Shown here: one piece after another, positions 1 through 7,986 of the stretch
How the letters are laid out: each line of letters starts with the position of its first letter
Position numbering within the stretch: the stretch's first letter is position 1
Assembly: GCA_900544395.1 (NCBI GenBank)
Contig: UQVC01000009.1
Span: forward strand, 1 to 64,000
Direction of reading: 5' to 3'
From: an uncultured Ruminococcus sp.
Lineage (GTDB): Bacteria > Bacillota > Clostridia > Lachnospirales > Lachnospiraceae
DNA length: 64,000 bases
Translations under genes and position numbers: made by a program
The notes under the pieces: model-generated
Told to the model about the DNA's origin: nothing
Seen by the model: the letters and a program-made list of their open reading frames with translations, nothing else
Database searches by the model: none

Positions 1-136
1 TCACGGAATTTTAGGCACAATTGCGCAAGAGTAGGATTTTTATGGGAAGTTAGCATTTATTTTAAAAAGTGTATTATGGATCGTTTATATTGTAGTAGTC
101 GGATATCTGACTCTGTTTTCCAGAGAAAGTGGGATC

Positions 137-460
137 GTGGATCAGGTAGACCTGACCTTTTTCAGCCTGCTGGAAGAGACGGCAGACTATGAGATCCAGC
201 TGATTGAAAATATATTGTTGTTTGTACCGGCCGGGATATTGTGTCCCTGGATTTGGAAGAGACTGCAGGGATGGAAATATAGTCTGGCGGCAGGTTTTTT
301 CGGAAGCTTTCTGATCGAAATGATCCAGATGGTGACAGGAAGAGGTTTGTTTCAGTTGGATGATCTGCTCACCAATGTGACCGGAATGATGGCAGGATTC
401 GGGATGTATCAGATTTTGAAGAAAATAAGGAAAAGGGTTTACAAACATTGGATTCAGTGA
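137..460 (+). CDS. VanZ-like membrane protein with disrupted 5' end
   Basis: The visible protein has three membrane segments and the VanZ signature (Asn-Ile-Leu-Leu-Phe-Val-Pro-Ala-Gly, then Glu-x-x-Gln, then Asp-Asp-Leu-Leu-Thr-Asn near the end). VanZ-like proteins are small membrane proteins; one confers low-level teicoplanin resistance, most have unknown roles. The first start in this frame is GTG at 137, but the same frame is open back to base 35 and encodes a hydrophobic helix ending in LTLFSR, which is the expected VanZ first membrane span. An ATG at 42 with an AGTAGGA ribosome site lies one frame off: a single extra G in the G-run at 44-46 would join it to this frame. The gene is therefore either frameshifted, a sequence error, or expressed shortened from 137. 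Confidence 0.65.
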   Translation: MDQVDLTFFSLLEETADYEIQLIENILLFVPAGILCPWIWKRLQGWKYSLAAGFFGSFLIEMIQMVTGRGLFQLDDLLTNVTGMMAGFGMYQILKKIRKRVYKHWIQ

Positions 461-510
461 TATTCTAAAAAAGTATAAAAAGATTCCGCATAACAAGGGA
501 GAAGTGCATT

Positions 511-1113
511 ATGAGATTAAAAAAACTGGCAGGCGCTGCGGCAGCAGCGGTATTGGCTTTATCTATGAGTTTGACAGCATTTGCTGCACCATCACAGAGT
601 ATATCAGGAGTTGTGACAGTGAATCCGGGACCTAACGGAGTAGATGCGAATGGGAATGAGATCACAGCGACTTTATCTGATGTACCGGAAGAGTATCAGG
701 CTGTGGCAGAGGAAGTGAGAAAGCCGGAGACATTAAAAGCACTGTTGGGAAGTGCATATGTAGAGACGATGTCTGTTGTAGATGTAAGAGATGTGACTGT
801 TCCGGAAGGAACTGTATTTCCGGCAACGATCAGATTTAACGTACCTGGAGTAACCACTACGACAAAGGTTGCAGTGCTTCACTATGATACAGACAAAAAA
901 GCATGGGAAGTTGTAAAGTCTGAAGCAGGACAGGGAACGATCACAGCAACATTTACATCCTTATCACCGGTTGCGTTTGTTGTGGATAAGAGTACATCTG
1001 CCTCTACGACATCTCCTCAGACAGGAGAACATTCTATGGTTGTATTATTTGGAGCAGTTGCAGTAGTAGCAGCTTGTGGCGCAGTTGGATTATCCAGAAA
1101 GAAAAGAGCGTAG
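511..1113 (+). CDS. Sortase-anchored surface protein (SPQTG motif)
   Basis: This 200-residue protein has an N-terminal signal peptide (Lys-rich start, an Ala/Leu core, cleavage near AFA-A at about residue 26) and a classic cell-wall sorting tail: SPQTG at residues 168-172, a hydrophobic stretch, then a short RKKR tail. SPxTG-type motifs replace LPxTG in many Lachnospiraceae, so it should be linked to peptidoglycan by a sortase. The middle part is Thr/Val-rich with no domain I can name. ATG 511 follows an AAGGGAGAAG ribosome site. A strong terminator follows, so it is probably transcribed separately from the kinase pair downstream. Its function is unknown; no sortase gene lies in the window. 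Confidence 0.75.
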   Translation: MRLKKLAGAAAAAVLALSMSLTAFAAPSQSISGVVTVNPGPNGVDANGNEITATLSDVPEEYQAVAEEVRKPETLKALLGSAYVETMSVVDVRDVTVPEGTVFPATIRFNVPGVTTTTKVAVLHYDTDKKAWEVVKSEAGQGTITATFTSLSPVAFVVDKSTSASTTSPQTGEHSMVVLFGAVAVVAACGAVGLSRKKRA

Positions 1114-1129
1114 TCACACATAGAAGTTG

Positions 1130-1170
1130 AATCCTCTTCTGCATAATAGGTAGAAGAGGATTTCTTTTTT
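1130..1170 (+). terminator. Rho-independent terminator after the surface protein gene
   Basis: A perfect stem pairs AATCCTCTTCT with AGAAGAGGATT and is followed by a CTTTTTTG run. It ends the transcript of the SPQTG protein just before the CpsB-like gene. Confidence 0.8.
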
Positions 1171-1210
1171 GTTATGGAAAATGTTGGCATTGAGAGAAAG
1201 GCAGTCAGAG

Positions 1211-1960
1211 ATGCGGGGATTGATCGATATGCATTGTCATATTGTCCCGGGAGTTGATGATGGAGCCCGGGATTTATATGATGCAGCAAAAATATTACAA
1301 TTAGAATATAAAAATCAGGTGCAGGCAGTGATTGTGACGCCGCATTATCGGGTAGGGATGTTTGAGACGCCGCAAAAAGAGATTGAGCGTCAGTTTCAGC
1401 GGATTGATGAGATGACCCGAAGATCCAGGTCTGGTATGCGGGCATATCTGGGGTGTGAATATTATACGAATATCCACATGGTGGAGGATTTAAAGCAGGG
1501 ACGCCGGCCTACGATGATTGGGACAGAATATGTTTTGACAGAGTTTTCCGAACGTCATAATTATCAGTTGATCCGTAATCAGGTGTATGCTTTGTTGGGT
1601 GCGGGATATCGGCCGATCATTGCTCATGCAGAGCGTTATCCATGTCTGAGCAGAACTCCTGCGTTGGTAGAGGAGCTGGTGCAGATGGGGGCGCAGATCC
1701 AGCTGACGTCTGCGAATGTTTTGGGAAAAGGCGGATGGAGACAAAAGAGATTTTGCCATAAGATGATAGAAAGAAAGTTGGTACATTACATTGCTTCCGA
1801 TGCTCATGATCAAATAGAGCGCAAACCGGATCTGCTTCCATGTGCTGAGTTTGTGAGTAAAAAATATGGACAGCAGATTGCCGAGCAGATTTTTATCCAA
1901 AATCCATCCAGGATCATAAAGAAAAGTAAAAGAATGCAAGATAAAAGGAGAAATCAATGA
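1211..1960 (+). CDS. CpsB/YwqE-type protein-tyrosine phosphatase (PHP fold)
   Basis: A metal-dependent PHP-family phosphatase that removes phosphate from the matching tyrosine kinase to control polysaccharide synthesis. The N-terminus carries the DMHCHIVPGVDDG metal site of this family, later followed by TPHYR, an AHAER motif and SDAHD near the C-terminus, all expected metal or phosphate ligands. I take ATG 1211, preceded by AGAAAGG, because it puts DMHCH at residues 6-10 as in homologues; an in-frame TTG at 1169 lies inside the upstream terminator and is unlikely. The stop overlaps the start of the kinase gene by four bases, so the two are translationally coupled. Confidence 0.9.
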   Translation: MRGLIDMHCHIVPGVDDGARDLYDAAKILQLEYKNQVQAVIVTPHYRVGMFETPQKEIERQFQRIDEMTRRSRSGMRAYLGCEYYTNIHMVEDLKQGRRPTMIGTEYVLTEFSERHNYQLIRNQVYALLGAGYRPIIAHAERYPCLSRTPALVEELVQMGAQIQLTSANVLGKGGWRQKRFCHKMIERKLVHYIASDAHDQIERKPDLLPCAEFVSKKYGQQIAEQIFIQNPSRIIKKSKRMQDKRRNQ

Positions 1961-2655
1961 AGCGAGTTACGTTAAAGAAAAAAGAATTGTCGTATGCGAT
2001 GACAGAAGAAATGAACACACTTCGCACGAATATTCAGTTTTCCGGTGTAGATAAGAAAGTCATTGTGATGACAAGCTGCTTATCCGGAGAAGGAAAGTCT
2101 ACGATCACATATCAGTTGGCGAAGTCCCTTGCAGAGCTTGGAAAACGTGTTCTTTTGATTGATGCAGATATGAGAAGATCGGTGATGGTCAATATGCTGG
2201 AGAGTGGTTCTGTAGATAAAGGATTGTCACATTATCTGTCAGGACAGTGCAGTCTTTCAGAGGCTGTGTATGCAACAGACAGTTCCAGACTTCATATTTT
2301 ATTTGCAGGTCCTGTGCCTCCAAATCCAACAGAGTTATTATCTGGAGATCTTTTCAGTGATACGTTGGGATCCTTCCGGGATATCTATGATTATATTTTT
2401 ATTGACTGTCCGCCGGTAGGGATGGTAGTGGATGGTGCAATTGCTGCGAAATATGCAGACGCAGCAATTATGGTGATCGAGTCGGGAGAGGTGAAGAAAA
2501 AGCTGGCTCTGGAAGCAAAGCAAAAACTGGAAGGAGTAGGATGTCCGATTTTAGGCGTTGTATTGAATAAAATGGAGCGCAGAGGCGGAGGATATTATAA
2601 AAAATACTATAGGAAGTATGAAAAGTATGAGGAAGCTGCGAAAGTAGAAAACTAA
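1957..2655 (+). CDS. CpsD/CapB-type tyrosine kinase (BY-kinase)
   Basis: Bacterial tyrosine kinase of the polysaccharide co-polymerase system. The P-loop SGEGKST is at residues 43-49 (Lys47), the Walker A' strand VLLIDADMRRS at about 67-77, and the Walker B region IFIDCPPVG further on. The C-terminal tail has a cluster of six tyrosines (YYKKYYRKYEKY), the usual autophosphorylation site whose state is reset by the CpsB-type phosphatase encoded just upstream. In Gram-positive species the kinase normally needs a separate membrane adaptor (CpsC/CapA, Wzz domain) for activation; none is encoded next to it here, and no glycosyltransferase follows. The pair is bounded by terminators on both sides. 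Confidence 0.9.
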   Translation: MKRVTLKKKELSYAMTEEMNTLRTNIQFSGVDKKVIVMTSCLSGEGKSTITYQLAKSLAELGKRVLLIDADMRRSVMVNMLESGSVDKGLSHYLSGQCSLSEAVYATDSSRLHILFAGPVPPNPTELLSGDLFSDTLGSFRDIYDYIFIDCPPVGMVVDGAIAAKYADAAIMVIESGEVKKKLALEAKQKLEGVGCPILGVVLNKMERRGGGYYKKYYRKYEKYEEAAKVEN

Positions 2656-2677
2656 TATCCGACAATTTTCGTACAAT

Positions 2678-2729
2678 ATGCCGAAGAAATCCCGAAAACA
2701 CGGAATTTCTTCGGCATTCTGTTGTTTTT
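2678..2729 (+). terminator. Rho-independent terminator after cpsD-like gene
   Basis: The inverted repeat ATGCCGAAGAAATCCCG with CGGAATTTCTTCGGCAT forms a long stem followed by a TTGTTTTTC tract. Confidence 0.85.
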
Positions 2730-2799
2730 CACTTTCTTTTTAAAAGTAGATAAAGTATAATGAAATTATACGAAAAAACAGCAGCTGTGAGGTGGGATT

Positions 2800-4725
2800 A
2801 TGGGAAGAAAGAAAACCGTACAAAAGAAATTACAGCCATATGAAATCGGAGAATTGGATCAGTACCTGTTTGGACAGGGAAATCATTATGAGATTTTTCG
2901 GAAACTGGGAGCGCATAAGGCGGTATATAAAAAGCAGGAAGGTGTTTATTTTGCAGTATGGGCGCCTCATGCAGTCAGCGTTTCCGTTGTAGGAGAGTTT
3001 AATGGGTGGGATTTTGAGGCGGACGATATGGAACGTCAGGAGCCATTAGGAATCTACACTCGTTTTGTGCCGGGGGCGCAGGAAGGAGATCTGTATAAAT
3101 TTTGTATTGAGACACAAAAAGGGGAGCGGATTTTTAAAGCAGATCCATTTGCTAATTATGCAGAACTTCGTCCGGGGACGGCGTCACGTGTGACAGATAT
3201 TTCGAATTTGAAATGGTCGGACGAGCAGTGGTTGGAAAAACGGAAAAAGTGGGATCAAAAGGAGAATCCGCTGGCGATCTATGAGGTACATATGGGATCC
3301 TGGATGCGTCATCCGGGCACAGAGGATGAGGGCTTTTACACATATCGTGAATTTGCCCATTCGATTACGGATTATGTGAAAAAGATGGGATATACCCATG
3401 TGGAATTGATGGGAATTGCCGAGCATCCGTTTGACGGATCCTGGGGGTATCAGGTGACCGGATATTATGCGCCTACTTCCCGTTACGGTACGCCACAGGA
3501 TTTTGCTTATATGATCAATTATCTGCATCGCAATGGAATCGGTGTGATTCTGGACTGGGTTCCGGCGCATTTTCCAAAGGATGCGCATGGGCTGGCTGAT
3601 TTTGACGGCACGCCGACCTTTGAATATGCAGATCCGAGAAAGGGCGAACATCCGGACTGGGGTACGAAGATTTTTGATTACAGTAAGCCGGAGGTGCAGA
3701 ATTTCCTGATCGCCAATGCGCTGTTTTGGATCGAGCACTATCATGTGGACGGGCTTCGTGTCGATGCAGTGGCATCCATGTTGTATCTGGATTATGGCAA
3801 GCAGGATGGACAGTGGATCCCGAATCAGTATGGGGGTAATCAGAATCTGGAGGCGATCGCATTCTTCAAGCATTTGAACAGTGTCGTTCTGGGAAGAAAT
3901 CAAGGAGCAATGATGATTGCCGAAGAATCGACAGCCTGGCCGAAAGTGACCGGCGCGCCGGAGGATGACGGACTTGGGTTTAGCCTGAAGTGGAATATGG
4001 GCTGGATGCATGATTTTACCGAATACATGAAGCTGGACCCCTTGTTCCGCAAAGGAGCGCATTATCAGATGACTTTCTCTATGGAATATGCATACAGTGA
4101 GAATTATATTCTGGTGCTGTCCCATGATGAGGTCGTGCATCTGAAGTGCTCTATGTTAAATAAGATGCCGGGGCTTGGATTTGATAAATTTGCCAATTTG
4201 AAAGTCGCATATGCATTTATGATGGGACATCCGGGCAAAAAATTATTGTTTATGGGGCAGGAGTTTGCTCAGCTTCGTGAGTGGAGTGAGGAGCGCGAGA
4301 TCGACTGGTATTTGCTGGCAGAGGAGCCGCATCAGCAGATTCAGAACTGGTATCAGGATCTGCTTCATCTCTACAGACGCAATAAAGCGTTGTATGAGCT
4401 GGACACAGATCCGGCAGGATTTGACTGGATCAATAAGGACGATACATTCCGCAGTATATTCAGTTTTGTGAGACATTCGAAGGATAATAAGAAGAATTTG
4501 TTGTTTGTCTGCAATTTTACACCAATGGAGCGCCCAGATTATCGGGTCGGCGTGCCGAGAAGGAAGCAGCTGAAACTGGTTCTGGACAGCGATGATCCGA
4601 GATATGGAGGAAAAGGTGTGGAGCGTCCGAAGGTATACAAGCCGGTGAAACAGGAGTGCGATGGACAGAAGTATTCGATTGCGTATCCGCTGCAGCCATA
4701 TGGAGTGGCAGTGTTTGAGTTTTGA
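2800..4725 (+). CDS. glgB: 1,4-alpha-glucan branching enzyme GlgB
   Basis: Makes the alpha-1,6 branches of glycogen. The protein (641 residues) has an N-terminal CBM48 module (WAPHAVSVSVVGEFNGWD, about residues 54-71) and a GH13 catalytic barrel. Catalytic residues are visible: the nucleophile Asp322 in GLRVDAV, the acid/base Glu375 in IAEES, and Asp443 in LSHDEV. Length suits the shorter GlgB type that lacks the long N-terminal extension. ATG 2800 follows a GAGGTGGG ribosome site. It stands alone between two terminators, while glgC and glgD lie about 5 kb downstream on the other strand; glycogen synthase and phosphorylase are not in the window. Confidence 0.96.
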   Translation: MGRKKTVQKKLQPYEIGELDQYLFGQGNHYEIFRKLGAHKAVYKKQEGVYFAVWAPHAVSVSVVGEFNGWDFEADDMERQEPLGIYTRFVPGAQEGDLYKFCIETQKGERIFKADPFANYAELRPGTASRVTDISNLKWSDEQWLEKRKKWDQKENPLAIYEVHMGSWMRHPGTEDEGFYTYREFAHSITDYVKKMGYTHVELMGIAEHPFDGSWGYQVTGYYAPTSRYGTPQDFAYMINYLHRNGIGVILDWVPAHFPKDAHGLADFDGTPTFEYADPRKGEHPDWGTKIFDYSKPEVQNFLIANALFWIEHYHVDGLRVDAVASMLYLDYGKQDGQWIPNQYGGNQNLEAIAFFKHLNSVVLGRNQGAMMIAEESTAWPKVTGAPEDDGLGFSLKWNMGWMHDFTEYMKLDPLFRKGAHYQMTFSMEYAYSENYILVLSHDEVVHLKCSMLNKMPGLGFDKFANLKVAYAFMMGHPGKKLLFMGQEFAQLREWSEEREIDWYLLAEEPHQQIQNWYQDLLHLYRRNKALYELDTDPAGFDWINKDDTFRSIFSFVRHSKDNKKNLLFVCNFTPMERPDYRVGVPRRKQLKLVLDSDDPRYGGKGVERPKVYKPVKQECDGQKYSIAYPLQPYGVAVFEF

Positions 4726-4749
4726 AAATAGCGTTGAGCACAAAGAGAT

Positions 4750-4800
4750 AAAATACGACAGGAGAGCGAAAAAAGAAGCTCTTCTGTCGTATTTTGTTTG
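4750..4800 (+). terminator. Rho-independent terminator after glgB
   Basis: An 18-bp near-perfect stem (AAAATACGACAGGAGAGC with GCTCTTCTGTCGTATTTT) lies just after glgB and ends in a T-rich tract. Confidence 0.9.
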
Positions 4801-4878
4801 AGGAAGTAAAATAAAATCTTAAAATACGAATTTTATATTAAAAATAAAAAATATTTTTTATGAAATTGAATATAAAAA

Positions 4879-4907
4879 TTGAAACATGGAAAAAATAGTG
4901 TTATACT
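4879..4907 (+). promoter_or_regulatory. Sigma-A-type promoter of the AbiL/RloAB-like cassette
   Basis: TTGAAA at 4879-4884, 17 bases, then TATACT at 4902-4907. It lies 25 bases before the ATG at 4932, which has an AAAAGGAGGCG ribosome site, so the cassette has its own constitutive-looking promoter downstream of the glgB terminator. Confidence 0.65.
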
Positions 4908-4931
4908 GGCTGTAAAAAGGAGGCGATAAAA

Positions 4932-6140
4932 ATGCTATGTCAGTTTTCGTTTCAGAATTTTAAGTCATATAGAGATGAAACTGTTTTTGATTTGCAGGCA
5001 ACTGCAATTCCGGAATTCAAAGATAATTTGATTGTGAAAGATAAGTGTAGCGATCTTTTGCCTGTGAGTGTTATTTATGGACCAAATGGCGGCGGAAAGA
5101 CGAATTTGATCCGAGCGTTATCTTGTCTTATTACAACAGTGGTGAGACCGATTCATGATTTAGGAAGTACTAGAAAGAGGGTCATTATGCAGCAAAAGGT
5201 TGTCGCAGAGCCTTTTTTATTTGATAGTGAATCAAAAGATGAGCCTACTGAGTTTGAAATTTTCTTTCGTACAGAAAAATATGAGTACCGTTACTATTTA
5301 GCTGTTTTAAAAGATGAAATATCAGCAGAAACATTGGATCGGAAAACAATAGGAGGCAAAAAACCTGCACATATTTTTTATCGTGACGGCGAAGAGCTTA
5401 CTTTAGGAACTATTTTAAGTAAAGAGAATGTAAATACCAAAGTGAATGAGAAAATGCCATTTTTATCTTTTTTGGCAATTAATTATAATATACCTGTGAT
5501 AACAGAGGTTCAAGAGTGGTTTGAGTCATGTATCATTCGTAATTATGCGAACCCTATTGCAGAATTGCAGATTATGGTATCTGATAATGAACAGACAAAG
5601 AATCAGATTATTATGTTGCTGAACGAAATGGGCATTGATGTAGAGGATTATAGATATGATGAAAAGGAAGAGCAGTTATATACTGTACGAACAATTTCGG
5701 GTGAGAAGTATGAATTGCCGTTTAATCATGAATCTGATGGAACAAGAAAGTTGATTGCAGCGCTTCCGGTTATACTTGTAGCATTACAGGAAGGACGTCT
5801 GGTAATTATTGATGAGTTAGATGCAAAGCTGCATCCTAAGCTTTTGCGATACGTAATATCTATGTTTAAGAATAAAAAAATCAATAAATATGGAGCTCAG
5901 CTTTTATTTACGTCTCATGATATTGCTACAATGAAAAATACAGTATTCAGAAGAGATGAAATATGGTTTGCAGCTTTGGATGAAAACCATAGCAGCCAAG
6001 TTTATTCCTTGTATGAAATTAGACGGGAAGACAATGAAAGAGTGAATAATACAGCTGCATATGATAAGCAGTATTTGGAAGGTAGGTATGGTGCAGATCC
6101 TTATTTGCAGAACATGTTGAGTGGGGGTGAGTGGATTTGA
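4932..6140 (+). CDS. RloA/AbiLi-like AAA ATPase (defence-type)
   Basis: A 402-residue ABC/SMC-type ATPase. It begins with the hallmark phrase FQNFKSYRD, has a P-loop GPNGGGKT at residues 50-57 (Lys56), a signature-like segment around ESDGTRKL, a Walker B VIIDELDAKLHP and a switch-histidine strand LLFTSHD. This matches AAA_15/AAA_21 ATPases such as RloA and AbiLi. Such ATPases are usually the sensor half of two-gene anti-phage systems, and the next gene is an RloB-like effector overlapping by ten bases. The genes are visibly more AT-rich than the flanking glycogen genes, suggesting transfer. The trigger and the exact system name are inferred. Confidence 0.8.
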   Translation: MLCQFSFQNFKSYRDETVFDLQATAIPEFKDNLIVKDKCSDLLPVSVIYGPNGGGKTNLIRALSCLITTVVRPIHDLGSTRKRVIMQQKVVAEPFLFDSESKDEPTEFEIFFRTEKYEYRYYLAVLKDEISAETLDRKTIGGKKPAHIFYRDGEELTLGTILSKENVNTKVNEKMPFLSFLAINYNIPVITEVQEWFESCIIRNYANPIAELQIMVSDNEQTKNQIIMLLNEMGIDVEDYRYDEKEEQLYTVRTISGEKYELPFNHESDGTRKLIAALPVILVALQEGRLVIIDELDAKLHPKLLRYVISMFKNKKINKYGAQLLFTSHDIATMKNTVFRRDEIWFAALDENHSSQVYSLYEIRREDNERVNNTAAYDKQYLEGRYGADPYLQNMLSGGEWI

Positions 6141-6814
6141 GCCTAAAACCTCCGAAAAAAAGTGATTTAGATAAAAAATGGATGAAAAAGAGATTGGATA
6201 GAGCTATCAAGATTCAGCCAGAGTATCACCTTATTGTAACAGAAGGAACAGATACAGAACCTGAATATTTTGGTTCAATAAAGGATGTTATAAATAAGAA
6301 ATATCCAGAGAAGATAAAGTTAGATGTATATGGTGAAGGTGATAATACGATTAGTTTATTTCAGAAAGCGAAAACTCGTGCGGAAGAAAGTTCAAATGTA
6401 TACAAACATGTTTGGATTGTTTATGATACGGATGATTTTCCGGCAGATCATATAGATTCTGTTTTGCAATCTTGTGATACAGATAGTAATGATGAAACAA
6501 CGTTTCATGCCATTTGGTCTAATCAGTGTATAGAATTATGGTTTTTATTACATTTTTCATATATGCAGTCAGATATTCATCGAGAAGAATATTGGCCAAA
6601 GCTAACGGAGTGTTTAAAGCAAATTGGCGCGGGTGAGTATGAGAAAAATCGTAAAGATATGTATGAAATCTTACATCCGTATATGGAATATGCAATCGGA
6701 AATGCAAAAAGATTGAATGCGTCAAATGAGGGGAAATTACCATCTAAAGCAGCACCTGGAACAAAAGTTTATGAATTGATTGAAATATTAAAACCGTATT
6801 TGGAAGAAGGATAG
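6131..6814 (+). CDS. RloB/AbiLii-like protein (Toprim-type fold)
   Basis: This 227-residue protein resembles RloB, the partner of RloA. The segment LIVTEGTDTEPEYF (Glu38) and the acidic motif VYDTDDF (Asp99, Asp101, Asp102) form the glutamate plus DxD pattern of Toprim-like nucleases; SNQCIELWFLLHF is also typical of RloB proteins. The start is GTG 6131, or TTG 6137; both overlap the end of the ATPase gene, so production is coupled. In AbiL-like systems the pair causes abortive infection; whether this one cuts DNA or RNA cannot be read from the sequence. AT-rich like its partner. Confidence 0.75.
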   Translation: MDLSLKPPKKSDLDKKWMKKRLDRAIKIQPEYHLIVTEGTDTEPEYFGSIKDVINKKYPEKIKLDVYGEGDNTISLFQKAKTRAEESSNVYKHVWIVYDTDDFPADHIDSVLQSCDTDSNDETTFHAIWSNQCIELWFLLHFSYMQSDIHREEYWPKLTECLKQIGAGEYEKNRKDMYEILHPYMEYAIGNAKRLNASNEGKLPSKAAPGTKVYELIEILKPYLEEG

Positions 6815-6844
6815 GATCCTGATCCCACTTTCCTGAAAAAATGT

Positions 6845-6873
6845 TTGCGGAGCAGACAAAACAGAGCTACAAT
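6845..6873 (+). promoter_or_regulatory. Candidate promoter for galM
   Basis: TTGCGG at 6845-6850, 17 bases, then TACAAT at 6868-6873. A small hairpin (GGCATC 6891-6896 with GATGCC 6910-6915) lies between it and the galM ribosome site. Confidence 0.45.
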
Positions 6874-6929
6874 ATGAAGTAAACAGGACAGGCATCTGGA
6901 AATAGAAAAGATGCCGGACAGGAGAGCTT

Positions 6930-7979
6930 ATGAGTATCGAAAGAACAATTTTTGGAACCACAAAAGACGGGAGAGAAGTCACAGCGTATACTTTGCGCAA
7001 TATCCGGGGAATGCGGGTAAAGATCATCAGTCTTGGTGCAGCGATCGTATCGGTAGAGATGAAAGATTTTGCAGGAGAGAGAAAGGATATTGTTCTCGGA
7101 TATGACAAAGTATCAGATTATGAAGAGAATGGAACTTTCTTCGGGGCAGCAGTCGGAAGGGGCGCGAACCGAACAGAGGGCGCCGGATTTATGCTGGATG
7201 GGACAGAGTATCATCTTCCGAAGAATGAGGGAGAGAACAATCTGCACAGCGGACCGGACAGTTATGCGTTCCGTCTCTGGGAGTGTGTGAAGGAGACGGA
7301 AGACAGCGTTTCTTTCCAGCTGGAAAGCCCGGACGGGGATCAGGGTTATCCCGGAAATTTCTCGATCACAGTGACATATACGCTGACAGACCAGAATGAA
7401 TTGAAGATCCATTATGAAGGAGAAGCAGATCAGAAGACAGTAGTGAATATGACAAATCATACATATTTTAATCTGAATGGTCATAATTGCGGCAGTGTAA
7501 GACGCCATTGGGTCAGACTGCTGGCATCTTCGTTCACTCCGGTGAAAGAGACGGGATCCATTCCAACCGGAGAGATCTGGACGGTAGAAGGGACGCCGAT
7601 GGACTTTACGAAAGGAAAAGTGATCGGGGAAGAACTGGCAGCAGATTATCATCAAATGCGCCTTGTGAAAGGGTACGATCACAACTTTGTTATTGATGGA
7701 TGGGACGGAACACTTCGTAAGATCGCAGAGGCAGAAGGAGAGCAGTCCGGAATTACGATGAAAGTGTATACAGATCTTCCGGGTGTACAGTTTTATACCG
7801 GAAACTTTCTGGAGGGAGTCAGAGGAAAACGAAACATGATCTATCATGATAACTCCGGATTCTGTCTGGAGACACAGTATTATCCCAATGCGGCGAATGA
7901 GGAAAATTTCCTGTCACCGGTACTGGAAAAGGGAGAAAAATATGACACTACAACTATTTATCAGTTTGGGGTGAGATAG
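6930..7979 (+). CDS. galM: Galactose mutarotase (aldose 1-epimerase)
   Basis: Interconverts alpha and beta anomers of galactose or glucose. Family motifs are the GRGANRTEGAGF segment near the N-terminus, the catalytic base region MTNHTYFNL (His177), the PIGGxxD-like central part and the catalytic Glu314 in LETQYYPNA; the spacing agrees with E. coli GalM (His175, Glu309). At 349 residues it is full length. ATG 6930 follows GGAG. The esterase gene starts seven bases after its stop, so the two likely form one transcript. No Leloir genes lie nearby, so it may serve glycan or glycogen sugars in general. Confidence 0.92.
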   Translation: MSIERTIFGTTKDGREVTAYTLRNIRGMRVKIISLGAAIVSVEMKDFAGERKDIVLGYDKVSDYEENGTFFGAAVGRGANRTEGAGFMLDGTEYHLPKNEGENNLHSGPDSYAFRLWECVKETEDSVSFQLESPDGDQGYPGNFSITVTYTLTDQNELKIHYEGEADQKTVVNMTNHTYFNLNGHNCGSVRRHWVRLLASSFTPVKETGSIPTGEIWTVEGTPMDFTKGKVIGEELAADYHQMRLVKGYDHNFVIDGWDGTLRKIAEAEGEQSGITMKVYTDLPGVQFYTGNFLEGVRGKRNMIYHDNSGFCLETQYYPNAANEENFLSPVLEKGEKYDTTTIYQFGVR

Positions 7980-7986
7980 TGAAAAG

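Noticed and set aside
3184..4140. 318-residue minus-strand frame inside glgB
   Set aside because: Antisense to a confirmed catalytic domain; no motif.
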